A DNA stretch of 64,000 nt, taken from contig NZ_QHHQ01000005.1 in assembly GCF_003258595.1 (NCBI RefSeq), positions 310,001 through 374,000 of the forward strand, in the 5' to 3' direction. The translations under genes were made by a program, and so were the position numbers. Under the pieces are notes generated by a model that saw nothing but the letters and a program-made list of their open reading frames with translations, was not told the DNA's origin and ran no database searches. The stretch's first letter is position 1; each line of letters begins with the position of its first letter. This document shows, piece by piece, positions 1-9,679 of this stretch. This DNA comes from Acuticoccus sediminis. GTDB taxonomy: Bacteria > Pseudomonadota > Alphaproteobacteria > Rhizobiales > Amorphaceae.

Positions 1-755
1 AAAGGTCGCCTTCGCGGTATCGAGCACGCTCTTCAGCTCAGCCTCGGTGAACGGCTTGTCCACACCACGAATGCGATAGTGCCAGCGCACAAGGCTTCCG
101 GTCGTCACCAGACCGGTCTCATCGAGGAAGCGGAGCGGGATCATCACGCGCGGACCGAACGCCAGACCGCCGGACACACGGTCCGGCTCGCGCTCGATGA
201 CCCCGACGACGCGCCCTGTCGCCCGACCGATGGCAAGGTCGTCGCCGACAGCGATGCCGGCGGTGGTCAGCAGCGTGTCCTCCACCAGCAGCGGAACCAG
301 GCCGTCCGGCGCAGCGCCGAATACTGCCGCCTCCGACCGCCCGTTCTCGAGTTCGAGGCTTCCGTAAAGGGGATAGGCGTCGTCGATCGCCTTCAGTTCG
401 ACCAGCATCTGCCGACCGCTCTGCGGCCGCGCCATCGCCCGCAGGGTCGCCACCGTGGACACGCGGCCCTGCTCGGCGAAGAAGGACGCCTCGTCGGGAT
501 TCGCCTGACGGTGCATCAGCGAGAAGCTGACGTCGCCTCCGAGGAGGGACTGTCCCTCCGCCGTGATGCCGCGCACGAGCCCGTAGGCGAGCGAATTGAC
601 CGCCGCGATCGTCGCCGTACCGAGCGCGATGCATGCGAGGAAAACGTAAAAGCCCCGCAGCCCGCCCCGCATCTCACGCAGGGCATATCGCCAGGCGAGC
701 GGAATCGGGATCCGCCGCCCCTCGGGCCGGCGGGGCAGAGAAACCGCCGTGTCGC

Positions 756-759
<4 letters not shown>
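1..759 (-). CDS. ABC transporter permease, FtsX/YbbP type (3' part outside the window)
   Basis: This is the N-terminal 253 codons of a leftward gene that continues beyond base 1. It starts at a GTG whose bases overlap the stop codon of the upstream ATPase gene (GTGA overlap at 756-759), so the two are translationally coupled. The translated start has a basic amphipathic segment (LAWRYALREMRGGLRGF), then a membrane segment (FYVFLACIALGTATIAAV) and a long extracytoplasmic region (GDVSFSLMHRQANPDEASFF). This layout is that of YbbP-like FtsX-family permeases, which work with a LolD/YbbA-type ATPase in lipid or lipoprotein handling and which E. coli carries next to tesA. No tesA-like gene is adjacent here. 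Family call is firm; substrate is unknown. Confidence 0.85.
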
Positions 760-1460
<701 letters not shown>

Positions 1461-2227
1461 GCTGCGTCCTTTCGCCATGGTCGCGCCTTGGCCCGGGATG
1501 GAGCCTCAATCAACGTATGCACCCGACAAGCCAAGGCAATCGCGCATGGTTCCGCCCCGGTGCGGCCAAAGCGCCGCGGTGGGCGTCGCGCCGCCTCCGG
1601 CAACGCCCGGCCTCAAGCCTTGATCCGGCTCGACAATCGCCCTCGACCCGATGTCCCACGACGCATCGATACGGTCCGATGGGACCTCGCGGATTGCCGT
1701 TGCCTCCACGGCAACGCCGACGCCGTCCAGAAATGAGACCATAGGGTCCAGGACATGCAGATTAATGCACCGGCACCAGCAGAACAGCTCTCAGCATACT
1801 CGGACTGTCCCCCGCGCTTCAGGGAAAAGTCAAACGGCGCGGCAGGCATCGCAGCATCCGGGATAGATGCCGATCTTGCCGCAACCGCGGGGGCATCGGC
1901 TACCAAGCTTGGCGGAGTCGTCCGTCCCGTCGACGCGGTTCCGACTGTGCCGCCGATGATCGGAAGCCGGCGTCACCCGGCCTGCGAAACCGCCCACAGC
2001 CGCCGAGCAGCGCGAAGGCGTGGAGTGTCATGGACGACGTTCGGCCAGCCCCGGCGACAGCGCGTTGCGGCCGCCTCCCGGGCCTCGGATCACGGCGGGA
2101 GATGGACCCGGCTGTGGCGATCCAGACACGCCGGGGAAGCGAGCGTCGCTCCGGAGCCGCGCAAACTTTGGCGCGTGTTGAAAAAACGCTCACGCTCAGT
2201 CAGACACTTGATCGAGTGTGAAGGGGA
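1461..2227. other. Intergenic region without a recognisable gene
   Basis: About 770 bp between the leftward YbbA-type ATPase gene and the rightward exported-protein gene. Open frames here on both strands give arginine- and proline-rich translations without any familiar motif. It must hold the promoters of both divergent genes, but I could not pick a convincing -35/-10 pair. The only structured site I see is the palindrome at 2204-2219. Confidence 0.5.
2204..2219. promoter_or_regulatory. Operator-like palindrome before the exported-protein gene
   Basis: ACACTTGATCGAGTGT is symmetric apart from one T/G position around a central GATC. It ends eight bases before the ATG at 2228 and is followed by AAGGGGAA as ribosome site. 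It could be a repressor site or an mRNA hairpin; nothing tells which. Confidence 0.35.
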
Positions 2228-2731
2228 ATGGCCATGGTTCGATTTGCTGCAGCGCTGATCGCTGCCGTCTTGGCATGGCAGGTGCCAGTGGCGCACGCCG
2301 CCGATCTCGCCGCCGAACCGATCCAGCAGGGTCAGCGGTGCAACGTCTTCAGCAACTACTTCATCTGGGGCGACCCGACGAGCTGCCCCAACAAGGGCGT
2401 CCCGGAGTGCACCTCGCAGACCGTCGTCAGCGCCGCGCTCCGCTTCGCCAACCGGGCCGAGCCGGTCTACCGCGTCCCCCGGGTGACCTCCCTCACCCCG
2501 CTCGGCGAGCTGCACCAGCCGGTCTACAACCCGAGCCCGCTGGTCCGCCGCTATTGCGAGGCGACCGTGGTCCTCGACAACGGCGACCAGGCCCGCGCGT
2601 ACTACTTCGTCGAAGAGGACTCGGGCTTCGTTGGCCTCACCTGGAACGTCTACGTCTGCATCGACGGGTACGATCGCTGGCGTGTGTACGACGGCCGTTG
2701 CCGCGTCGCGAAGCCCGCCCCGGCGAACTGA
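2228..2731 (+). CDS. Small exported protein of unknown function
   Basis: The 167-residue product starts with a classic Sec signal peptide (about residues 1-24, cleavage after AHA), so it is probably periplasmic or secreted. The mature part has six cysteines, at about residues 38, 53, 61, 111, 143 and 157, and many aromatic residues, which fits a disulphide-stabilised fold. I recognise no domain. An AAGGGGAA ribosome site sits just upstream. The start could also be the second methionine, MVRF. The long non-coding flanks on both sides suggest it is a single-gene unit. The strong signal peptide and normal composition support a real gene. Confidence 0.75.
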   Translation: MAMVRFAAALIAAVLAWQVPVAHAADLAAEPIQQGQRCNVFSNYFIWGDPTSCPNKGVPECTSQTVVSAALRFANRAEPVYRVPRVTSLTPLGELHQPVYNPSPLVRRYCEATVVLDNGDQARAYYFVEEDSGFVGLTWNVYVCIDGYDRWRVYDGRCRVAKPAPAN

Positions 2732-3969
2732 GACGGAGCCGATTCCGCCGCACAAGCTGAGCCCGGCGGCCCGAAAAGACCGTCGCGCGCCGCGCAATGG
2801 GCCGGCGCGCGGTGGTCACGAGGTCCCACGCCCGGCCCTGCCTCTGTGAATTGAGGCCTTGCGTCTCCGGCACCATCCGCGTCCGGCGCGGCAGTCGCCG
2901 GGACCGCCAGCATCCGGTTACGCCCTCCGACGACCGACACCAGCGTGCTGTCGTCTCGTCATCCCGTCCCGGACTCATCCGTACAGATCTCCGAATGCCG
3001 ATTCCGATGGCGAGCGGAGTGCATGAGGGTCCGACCTCTGACGGGCGCCGGCGCCGGAGCACGTTACGTCGCGTCCCGGTGATGCCAAACGCCGTACCGG
3101 GTTACCGAGCGTCGAAGCGCCGTCGAGTACAGCCCGTGCGCTTTCGTACCGAACGATCGGCTTCAGGCCCGGCAACTCGCTCGGCCATCTGCCGCGGAAG
3201 CGTCGTCGGGCATACGCGCAGCCGTCCCGCGCTCGAGCTTCCGGCATTGAAAGCCGAGCATCGGTGTCGGCGCTTACAGGACAGATCACTCGTTGCGCTC
3301 TCGCCGGTCGAGCTGCGCGCACCTGCTCCTCGAATGAACGACCTTTTTGCCGAGTGACGCCTGCACTCGTGTGAAATCGTTCGCCCGCCGTTGCGAAGCG
3401 CGTCCCTCCTCGCGAACGCCGCTTCAAGCCGATCGCAAGACGGAACCGCCACTTGGCGACCGATCCAACGTGCAGAAAGACTCAGCATCTCTTGCGGAGG
3501 GCACATCGAGTTGCCGCGATCGCCCCCACCATGCGGAGGATGCCTCGAACCGATCGCGACAGAACCTCCCCTCGCGAAAGACGTCTCGTGCCTGTCGCGA
3601 TTGGACCATGCCCCTCGCCAGCGACGCTCGAATGTGGCGCGATCGGTCATCACTTCCCGCAAGCGACGATCCGAACCGATTGCGATCGGTTCTCCCCCCT
3701 CGCGAACCACGCTCCGGAGGATCGCGGTCGGCCGTCCCCAAGGTGCGAGACGGTACCGCCCGAGTGCAGCGGGTCCCTTCCTTGGCCCGCAACGTCCAGG
3801 CCCCTCCGCGGCGGGCTAAGACCCCCGGCGAAAGACGTTCCGGTCCAAACGGGCCAGACACGCACGCCGCGCGTCGGCCATCCTTCCCCGACCGCATGTC
3901 GCCCACGACTGGCGGAACAACGGCAGGCCCATCGCGCCATCCACCTCACCCCGGAGGGCCGGGGCGGCG
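2732..3969. other. 1.2 kb non-coding region containing a degenerate tandem repeat
   Basis: No frame here gives a believable protein. The translations are basic, serine/arginine-rich and change character every 40-odd bases. The first half (2732-3285) shows nothing I can name. The second half holds the repeat array listed separately at 3286-3840. The region separates the exported-protein gene from the convergent hydrolase gene, so it is not needed as a promoter region for either of them. Confidence 0.6.
3286..3840. repeat. Degenerate direct repeat, unit about 38-43 bp
   Basis: A core resembling CCCCTCGCGAAAGACG recurs at 3568, 3611, 3653, 3696 and (diverged) 3736. Weaker matches in the same rhythm lie at about 3286, 3325, 3363, 3406, 3449, 3488 and 3526, and later at about 3785 and 3823. 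Each core is usually preceded by a GCGATCGG-like block (for example near 3595, 3637, 3682 and 3720). The best units at 3568-3711 are 42-43 bases apart. Because 43 is not a multiple of three, each unit shifts frame, which argues against coding. Copies were aligned by eye, so the outer boundaries are uncertain. Confidence 0.6.
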
Positions 3970-4980
3970 TCAGTCGGCGGCGCGGGGGAACAGGATGGGG
4001 TTGAGGAAGGTGGCGAGGTCGGCGTTGGAGCGGACGCGGACGGCCTCGTCGCCGCCGATCAGGTAGCCGTCTCGGTTGGCGCACAGCGCCAGGATCGTCG
4101 CCCGCGTCGCGGCGTTGACCATCGGCAGGGCCGAGAAGTCGTCGCGCACCGTATTGTCCGGCCCCACGGTGAAGCGGCAGTCGGCGATGTGCGTCGGCGC
4201 CCGCCACTGGCGCGAGGCACCGTCCCAGCGGTGACGCGCATCGTAGCGGCGCACGGTGACGTCGGAGCCGCCGGCGCGCAGGTCGTCCGCCAGCGCGCCG
4301 CACGCCTCGGGATCCATGATCGCGTCCTGCTCGCCCCACAGCATCAGGACCGGCGCGCCGGTGGTCGTCGGGTCGGAGAAGCGCGCGACGCAGGGCCCGT
4401 AGAAGGAGACGTGCGCGGCGAACGGCAGCGGCGGGGCGTAGGTCTCGACCACCTGCCGGTAGGCGGCGTAGATCGAGGACATGCCGCCGTAGGAGAAGCC
4501 GATCAGCGCGGTGCGGCCGGCGTCGACGTCGGGCCGGCCGTCGAGCCAGGCGAGCGTCGCGAAGGCGTCGGCGAGCGCCATCGCCTCCGTCGTCGTCATC
4601 AGCCGCTCGATGAAGCCGCCGCCGGCGCGCGGGCCGAAGACGTCGATGACGGCGACGGCAACGCCCTGCCCCGCCAGCTCGCGCGCGTAGCGGCCCTCGC
4701 GGTTGCCGCTGACGCCGCCGGCTCCGTGCAGGAGGATCGCCGCCGGGGCCGGGTTCCCGGCGCTCGCCCCGACGGCGGGGTAGAAGTCGACCGACGCGGC
4801 CTGCGGCGGCGCCTCGCCCCCTGCCGCGTCACTGAGGCTGAAGGGGCTGGAGCTCCGGACCGGGGCGTCGACGGGTCGGACCGCCGCCTCGCTCCAGCGC
4901 CCGCTCGTGTCGAGATCGGCGCTGGCGGCCCCGCCGAGGCCGAAAAGCGCGAGAGTCGCAATCAGGGCATGATTAAGCAT
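3970..4980 (-). CDS. Exported dienelactone-hydrolase-like alpha/beta hydrolase
   Basis: This is a predicted periplasmic serine hydrolase. The chosen ATG (4980) gives a 336-residue protein with a signal peptide (MLNHALIATLALFGLGGAASA); an earlier in-frame ATG at 5040 would put 20 charged residues in front of it and is less likely. The mature protein has the oxyanion-loop motif LLHGAGG (about 83), the nucleophile elbow GFSYGG (Ser about 163), an acid in GEQDA (about 219) and a His in DARHRWD (about 250), a complete triad in the order of the dienelactone hydrolase family. The substrate cannot be predicted. It lies leftward, downstream of a lipoprotein gene on the same strand. Confidence 0.8.
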   Translation of the reverse strand: MLNHALIATLALFGLGGAASADLDTSGRWSEAAVRPVDAPVRSSSPFSLSDAAGGEAPPQAASVDFYPAVGASAGNPAPAAILLHGAGGVSGNREGRYARELAGQGVAVAVIDVFGPRAGGGFIERLMTTTEAMALADAFATLAWLDGRPDVDAGRTALIGFSYGGMSSIYAAYRQVVETYAPPLPFAAHVSFYGPCVARFSDPTTTGAPVLMLWGEQDAIMDPEACGALADDLRAGGSDVTVRRYDARHRWDGASRQWRAPTHIADCRFTVGPDNTVRDDFSALPMVNAATRATILALCANRDGYLIGGDEAVRVRSNADLATFLNPILFPRAAD

Positions 4981-5124
4981 GAGCGCAAATGTCGACCCCG
5001 CCGGGCAGCGATCAAGGCGCCGCCTTGCCGCAGCACTCAACCGGGCCCCCCAGGTGCCGTGCCTCCGTGGGGGCCGCCTGCGCGGCGCACGCGTCCCGCT
5101 TCGGCCCGCCGGGTCGGCTGCTCG

Positions 5125-5580
5125 TCAGAGGCGGCCGAGATTTTCGAGCTCGGGAAAGGGCTGGTAGCTGAGGCCGCGGCCGTTCATCTCGGTGCACTGC
5201 GCGTGGTCCTCGCTGGCGGAGCGGACGCTGCGCGGGCCGAGCTCGAACTGCACGATCTGGCGGCCGGCGTAGCCGCCATAGCCGTTCTTCGCGTTGAGCT
5301 GAACGCATACGATGGTCCGCTCGCGGGTCGAGCTCTCGGCCTGCATGCCGTAGGCGGAGATCTCCGCGTCGCGGATCGAATAGGGGTCGCGGAACTCGTT
5401 GCGGACGTAGCCGATGATCGCCTCTTTCTGCCAGGCGGTCGGCGGACCCTTGATGTAGATCGGCACCTCGACGTAGACGGCCTCCGGCTCCTTCGCCTTG
5501 AAGAGGCCGAGGTCGGCGGTGTTGCAGCCCACAAGGACGAGGCAGAGCGGGGCCGCGGCGATGATGCGAAGGCACGGCAT
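5125..5580 (-). CDS. Small lipoprotein of unknown function
   Basis: The 151-residue product begins with a lipoprotein signal peptide ending in a lipobox (LVGC, Cys about 19), so it should be lipid-anchored in the cell envelope. The mature part is soluble-looking, with a conserved-looking stretch around YVRNEFRDPYSIRDAEIS and two further cysteines (about 92 and 128). I cannot assign a family with certainty. It lies about 145 bp upstream of the hydrolase gene on the same strand and could share its transcript. It may serve a structural envelope role, but that is a guess. Confidence 0.7.
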   Translation of the reverse strand: MPCLRIIAAAPLCLVLVGCNTADLGLFKAKEPEAVYVEVPIYIKGPPTAWQKEAIIGYVRNEFRDPYSIRDAEISAYGMQAESSTRERTIVCVQLNAKNGYGGYAGRQIVQFELGPRSVRSASEDHAQCTEMNGRGLSYQPFPELENLGRL

Positions 5581-5753
5581 GGGAGGTCACCAAAGGCTCA
5601 TCTCACGCCGAGATTGAGTTTTCCTGCCCGAAACAACAACCCAAAGGTGTTGTCCGCAACGGCAGTGCGGGCCGGCCTGCGCTCACTGTGGTGAAGGCGC
5701 AACGAAAGCCGCGCTTTAGTGCATCGACGGCGCCGGGTGCCGCGACGCTCGGC

Positions 5754-6128
5754 TCAGGGGCACTCGTTGTGGTCGACGAAGCGGCGCTTCAGCCAGCCGG
5801 CCAGCGTGGTGTCGCCCCCGAACAGCTTCACCGGGCACCAGCGCGCGCCGAGCGGCAGGTTCGACGGCGTGCACACCGAGAACTCCGCCTGGTGCACCTG
5901 GAAGAGGTCAGCGTTGGCGAGGTTCGGTGCGTCGAGGGCGATGATGTACTCCCCGTTCCAGTCGACCGCGGTGACCACGGCGGACGACGAGGTCGGGCTC
6001 GCCCGCACGTTGAGGGGGTCGGACGGGCCGACGTTCGGCCGGTAGCAGCCCCATCCGGAGGTCGCCGCCGCCGGCGAGGCGATGACGGCTCCGCCGAGGG
6101 CGAGGACGATGGCGGCGGTGATGCGCAT
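5754..6128 (-). CDS. Exported SH3b-domain protein
   Basis: From the ATG at 6128 the 124-residue product has a signal peptide (MRITAAIVLALGGAVIASPAAA). The following LNVRASPTSSSAVV is the hallmark of bacterial SH3 (SH3_3) domains, which often bind peptidoglycan or modulate envelope enzymes. Four later cysteines could form disulphides. A longer frame reaching 6212 would place 28 arginine-rich residues before the signal peptide and is unlikely to be used. It stands alone between the lipoprotein gene and engB, all on the same strand. Confidence 0.75.
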   Translation of the reverse strand: MRITAAIVLALGGAVIASPAAATSGWGCYRPNVGPSDPLNVRASPTSSSAVVTAVDWNGEYIIALDAPNLANADLFQVHQAEFSVCTPSNLPLGARWCPVKLFGGDTTLAGWLKRRFVDHNECP

Positions 6129-6279
6129 GACGCGGGATCCTGAGCGAGACCGCCACAGGCTGACGCGCCCCCTTCCCCGCGTCAACCGGAGCGCGAGGGC
6201 GCGGCCGGTCAACCCTTCTCACAAGCCGGTGCCTGGCTAGCGAGCCCGGTGCCACCAGCTCGCGGCGCGGGAGTGGGGG

Positions 6280-7122
6280 TCAGCCGCGCTCGGCGGCGAG
6301 CGTCGCGATGGCGGCGCGCAGCTCCGCGATGCCGTCGCCCTTGGCCGAGGAGGTCAGCAGCACCTCGGGGTGCGCGGCCGGGCGGCGGCGCAGGGCGTCT
6401 TCCGTGGCCTTGATCGACGCGGCACTGGCGGAACCCGCCTTGTCGCACTTCGTCAGCACCGCCTGGTAGGAGATGGCGGCCTCGTCCATCACCCCCATCG
6501 CCTCGATGTCCACCGGCTTGGGGCCGTGGCGGGCGTCGATGAGGAGGTAGACGCGGGCAAGGTTCGGTCGGCCGCGCAGGTAGTCGAAGACGAGCGCGGT
6601 CCAGGCCGCGACCTCGGCCTTGGGGGCCTTGGCGTAGCCGTAGCCCGGCATGTCGACGACCACGGGCCCGACACCGTCGGACCGCGCGAAGAGGTTGAGC
6701 GCGCGGGTGCGGCCGGGCGTGTTGGACGAGCGGGCGAGCTGCTTCTGCCCGACCAGCGCGTTGAGGAGGGAGGACTTGCCGACGTTGGAGCGGCCGGCGA
6801 AGGCGACTTCCACCGGGCCGGACGCCGGCAGATGCTTGATGGAGTGGCAGGCGCGGGTAAACACCCAGTCCCCGGCGAAGAGGACGCGACCGGCTTCCAG
6901 CGCCTCGGCGGCCTCGGGATCGGGCGCCGCGCCTGCGTCCGGCGCCGCACCGGTTACGTCAGCCGAAAAGCCCGGCTCAGGCTGAGCCTGACCGGGCGCG
7001 TCCTGCGCGCCGGGCGCAGGAGCCGGCGACGCGGGGGGCGTCGCCGGGGTATCGTCGGGCCCGCTCAGGTGGCGCTCTTCTTCTTCTGGCCGCGCCGGAA
7101 GATCGACGCGATGTTGCCCCAC
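6280..7122 (-). CDS. engB: Ribosome-biogenesis GTPase EngB/YihA (start uncertain)
   Basis: EngB (YsxC/YihA) is a GTPase needed for large ribosomal subunit assembly. G1 (GRSNVGKSS), G2 (a TPGRT loop), G3 (DMPGYG), G4 (TKCD) and G5 (SSAKG) are all present, and the core beginning at [12 protein letters not shown] matches other alphaproteobacterial members. The start is unclear. The only ATG/GTG/TTG in frame near the end of yidC is the GTG at 7122, inside yidC, giving 280 residues. A CTG at 7068 overlaps the yidC stop as CTGA and follows AAGAAGAAGAG, giving 262 residues; I consider it the more natural start. Either version begins with a Pro/Ala-rich tail of about 45 residues before the GTPase domain. 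Confidence 0.9.
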   Translation of the reverse strand: MGQHRVDLPARPEEEERHLSGPDDTPATPPASPAPAPGAQDAPGQAQPEPGFSADVTGAAPDAGAAPDPEAAEALEAGRVLFAGDWVFTRACHSIKHLPASGPVEVAFAGRSNVGKSSLLNALVGQKQLARSSNTPGRTRALNLFARSDGVGPVVVDMPGYGYAKAPKAEVAAWTALVFDYLRGRPNLARVYLLIDARHGPKPVDIEAMGVMDEAAISYQAVLTKCDKAGSASAASIKATEDALRRRPAAHPEVLLTSSAKGDGIAELRAAIATLAAERG

Positions 7123-8906
7123 AGCTCCACCTTCACCCCGTGGCGCCGCATGATCACGTACTGCTGCAGCACCGAGAGCGAGTTGTTCCACGCCCAGTAG
7201 ATCACCAGACCCGCCGGGAAGGAGGCGAGGAGGAAGGTGAAGAAGATCGGCATGATGTTGAAGATCATGGCCTGGGTCGGGTCCGGCGGCGTCGGGTTCA
7301 TCTTCATCTGCAGCCACATCGTGCAGCCCATGATGAGCGGCCAGACGCCGATGTGCAGGAAGCTGCCGACCATCGGGATCATCATCGGGTCGTAGGGCAG
7401 CAGGCCGAAGAGGTTGAAGACCGTCGTCGGATCCGGTGCGCTGAGGTCGTTGATCCAGCCGAAGAAGGGCGCGTGCCGCATCTCGATGGAGACGAAGATG
7501 ACCTTGTAGAGCGAGAAGAAGACGGGGATCTGGATGACGATCGGGATACACCCGGCGAGCGGGTTCACCTTCTCCTTCTTGTACAGCTCCATCATCGCCT
7601 GTTGCTGCTTCACGCGGTCGTCTTTGTACCGCTCCTGCATGTCTTTGATCTTCGGCTGCAGGGCCTTCATCTTCGCCATGGAGGTGTAGGCGCGCTGGGC
7701 CAGCGGGAAGAACAGGAGCTTGACGAGAACCGTCGTGATCAGGATCGCGACGCCGAAGTTGCCGACGACGCTCTGGATCCAGTCCAGCAGATAGAACATC
7801 GGCTTGGTGATGAAGTAGAACCAGCCCCAGTCGATCAGCAGGTTGAAGCGATCGATGCCGAGGGATTCCTCGTAGGACTGGATGAGGCGGGTCTTCTTCG
7901 CGCCGGCGAACACGCGGTTCGTGATGGCGGTCGCCTCGCCCGGCGCGACGGTCACGGCGTCGGCGAGGTAGTCGGCCTGGTAGGCCGGCGTGCCGTTCAG
8001 CGAACGGTAGAGGAAGCGCGGGTTGAACGTCGTGCCCGGGTCCGGGATGACGGTCGTCGCCCAGTACTTGTCGGTGATGCCGAGCCAGCCGGAGTCGGAG
8101 CGGGCGAGGTTCTGCGTCCCCTCCTCCGAAACGGCCTTGTACTTCTCCTGGACGAGGCCCTCCTCGCCGAGGACGCCGATGAAGCCCTCGTGCAGGATGA
8201 AGTAGCCCAGCGTCGGAATGTCGCCCTCACGCCGCACGCGGCTGTAGGGGTGAAGGGCGATCGGCTGATCGGTGTTGTTCTGCACCGTCTGCTCGATCGT
8301 GAACATGTAGTGGTCGTCGACCGAGATGTTGCGGCGGAAGACGACGCCCGCGCCGTTGTCCCATTCGATGGTGACCGGCGTGTCGGTGGTCAGCTTCTCG
8401 CCGGTGACGAGGCTCCACACGGACGCGGAGGTCGGGACGGCGATGTCCTGGCCCGAGGCGGGGACCCAGCCGGTCTCGACGAAATAGGGCTGCGCGGTGC
8501 CGGCGGGGGCCAGCAGCACCACCTCGTCGGACGAGGGGTCCGGCGTGACGTGGTAGTTGCGCAGCTTCAGGTCGTCGAGGCGGCCGCCCGCGAGGTTGAT
8601 CGAGCCGTCGACGCTGGGCGTCGCGATCGGCACGCGCGGCGCGTCGGCCGTGGTGGTGTCGCCGCCGGGCGTCTGCGCCTGCGGGACGTCGGCACCGTCG
8701 GCGCGCGGGGCGGACGGAATGTCGCTGCCGGGCGCGGTGGTACCGGCATTGTCGGTGGCCTGGTCGGTCTGCTGGGCGACGATCTGCTGTTCCTGCTCGG
8801 CCTGACGCTGAGCCTCCATCTGCGGCTGGATGAAGAAGAACTGCCACAAGACGATCACCGCCAGCGACAGGCCGATGGCGAGGAACATGTTGCGATTTTC
8901 GCCCAT
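7065..8906 (-). CDS. yidC: Membrane protein insertase YidC
   Basis: This 613-residue inner-membrane insertase helps integrate and fold membrane proteins with or without SecYEG. It has the Gram-negative layout: an N-terminal membrane anchor ([20 protein letters not shown]), a Gln-rich linker, a large periplasmic beta domain (about residues 90-350) and the conserved C-terminal membrane core with [20 protein letters not shown], the [12 protein letters not shown] cytoplasmic loop and [12 protein letters not shown] near the end. Its ATG overlaps the rnpA stop codon (TAATG at 8904-8908), and its stop overlaps a candidate engB start, so it is a coupled member of the rpmH-rnpA-yidC-engB operon. Confidence 0.98.
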   Translation of the reverse strand: MGENRNMFLAIGLSLAVIVLWQFFFIQPQMEAQRQAEQEQQIVAQQTDQATDNAGTTAPGSDIPSAPRADGADVPQAQTPGGDTTTADAPRVPIATPSVDGSINLAGGRLDDLKLRNYHVTPDPSSDEVVLLAPAGTAQPYFVETGWVPASGQDIAVPTSASVWSLVTGEKLTTDTPVTIEWDNGAGVVFRRNISVDDHYMFTIEQTVQNNTDQPIALHPYSRVRREGDIPTLGYFILHEGFIGVLGEEGLVQEKYKAVSEEGTQNLARSDSGWLGITDKYWATTVIPDPGTTFNPRFLYRSLNGTPAYQADYLADAVTVAPGEATAITNRVFAGAKKTRLIQSYEESLGIDRFNLLIDWGWFYFITKPMFYLLDWIQSVVGNFGVAILITTVLVKLLFFPLAQRAYTSMAKMKALQPKIKDMQERYKDDRVKQQQAMMELYKKEKVNPLAGCIPIVIQIPVFFSLYKVIFVSIEMRHAPFFGWINDLSAPDPTTVFNLFGLLPYDPMMIPMVGSFLHIGVWPLIMGCTMWLQMKMNPTPPDPTQAMIFNIMPIFFTFLLASFPAGLVIYWAWNNSLSVLQQYVIMRRHGVKVELWGNIASIFRRGQKKKSAT

Positions 8907-9280
8907 TACGCTCTCTTTCGGACCTCTGGTCGGTCGAGTTTCGCGCCCGCTGCGCCGAGCGCCTGTCTGAGCTCTTCGCCGAGGTCGGCGAACGGCTCGC
9001 CGAGTGCCTCCCGGCGTGCCACGATCACATAGTCGGTGGCGCTGTCGAATTCATCATGAATTTCGGACGCAATTGCGCGCAGCCGCCGCTTGATACGGTT
9101 GCGCACCACCGCATTGCCGACTTTCTTCGTAACCGTGAAGCCGACCCGCGGCCCGGACACTGCCTCATTTGCCTCGTCACGTCGACGCGCCTGCAGTGTA
9201 AAACCGGGTTTATGAACTCGAACGCCTTTTGCGACGGCCTTGAACTCGGACCGTCGCTTCAGTCTCGCCGGATTGCTCAG
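8906..9280 (-). CDS. rnpA: Ribonuclease P protein component, probable CTG start
   Basis: This is the protein subunit of RNase P, which binds the RNase P RNA and trims the 5' ends of pre-tRNAs. The family landmarks are [11 protein letters not shown] at the beginning and the RNR-type motif ([18 protein letters not shown]) in the centre. No ATG, GTG or TTG precedes RLKRR after the end of rpmH; the first inside the gene comes too late and would remove the conserved beginning. A CTG at 9278-9280 overlaps the rpmH stop (CTGA) and follows CAAGAAG, giving 124 residues, the normal family length. The alternatives are in-frame starts upstream of or across all of rpmH (GTG 9442 or ATG 9520), as known for Thermus. 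Confidence 0.93.
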   Translation of the reverse strand: MSNPARLKRRSEFKAVAKGVRVHKPGFTLQARRRDEANEAVSGPRVGFTVTKKVGNAVVRNRIKRRLRAIASEIHDEFDSATDYVIVARREALGEPFADLGEELRQALGAAGAKLDRPEVRKRA

Positions 9281-9414
9281 GCGGACAGCTTCTTGCGGCC
9301 CTTCGCGCGGCGCGCGTTGATCACCGAGCGACCACCCTTGGTGGCCATACGAGCCCGGAAACCGTGCCGACGCTTGCGGACGAGCTTGGAGGGTTGATAG
9401 GTGCGTTTGGTCAT
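9277..9414 (-). CDS. rpmH: 50S ribosomal protein L34
   Basis: This is a 45-residue basic protein, an almost canonical L34 ([19 protein letters not shown] at the start, then [20 protein letters not shown]). The start at 9414 gives exactly the family length, and an AGGCGAGG purine stretch precedes it. It is the first gene of the rpmH-rnpA-yidC-engB operon, about 110 bases downstream of a strong promoter on the same strand. Its stop codon overlaps the probable CTG start of rnpA. Confidence 0.98.
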   Translation of the reverse strand: MTKRTYQPSKLVRKRRHGFRARMATKGGRSVINARRAKGRKKLSA

Positions 9415-9523
9415 GACCGCCTCGCCTGACGACGGTGGCCACCGCAGCGCCAATCCCCAGCGCGGCCGCATCCCTCCCGTCGGAACAATGAAAAAGGGAG
9501 CGCTCGGCCCCCTGTCTCATGCC

Positions 9524-9552
9524 TCTATATGAACGCCGACCCGCAGTGTCAA
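9524..9552 (-). promoter_or_regulatory. Sigma-70-type promoter of the rpmH operon
   Basis: Read on the minus strand, TTGACA (9552-9547) is followed by exactly 17 bases and then TATAGA (9529-9524). This is a perfect -35 and a five-of-six -10 at ideal spacing. Transcription would begin near 9517, leaving a leader of about 100 bases before rpmH. Confidence 0.8.
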
Positions 9553-9679
9553 CGACACCCCTGCGCGCGAGGGAACCATTCTGTGGTCACGCAACCTTGA
9601 GGCCGGCTCCACCTCGCAACGGGGGGACGACCTCGCTACGTCTACCGGCAGAGCAGGATTTATAGACACCGAAGGGCTG

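Noticed and set aside
3286-3840. Repeat array considered as a CRISPR
   Set aside because: Units are degenerate across their whole length with no constant repeat and unique spacers, and no cas gene is present.
3102-4066. Several open frames of 140-240 codons in the gap before the hydrolase gene
   Set aside because: Composition is Arg/Ser/Pro-rich and changes with the 43-bp repeat, which shifts frame in each unit. No ribosome site or domain supports any of them.
7140-9032. Long open frame of about 630 codons on the plus strand opposite yidC
   Set aside because: It is antisense to an unmistakable yidC. Its translation is full of Arg, Glu, Asp and Val in patterns produced by reading GC-rich codons backwards, with no motif.
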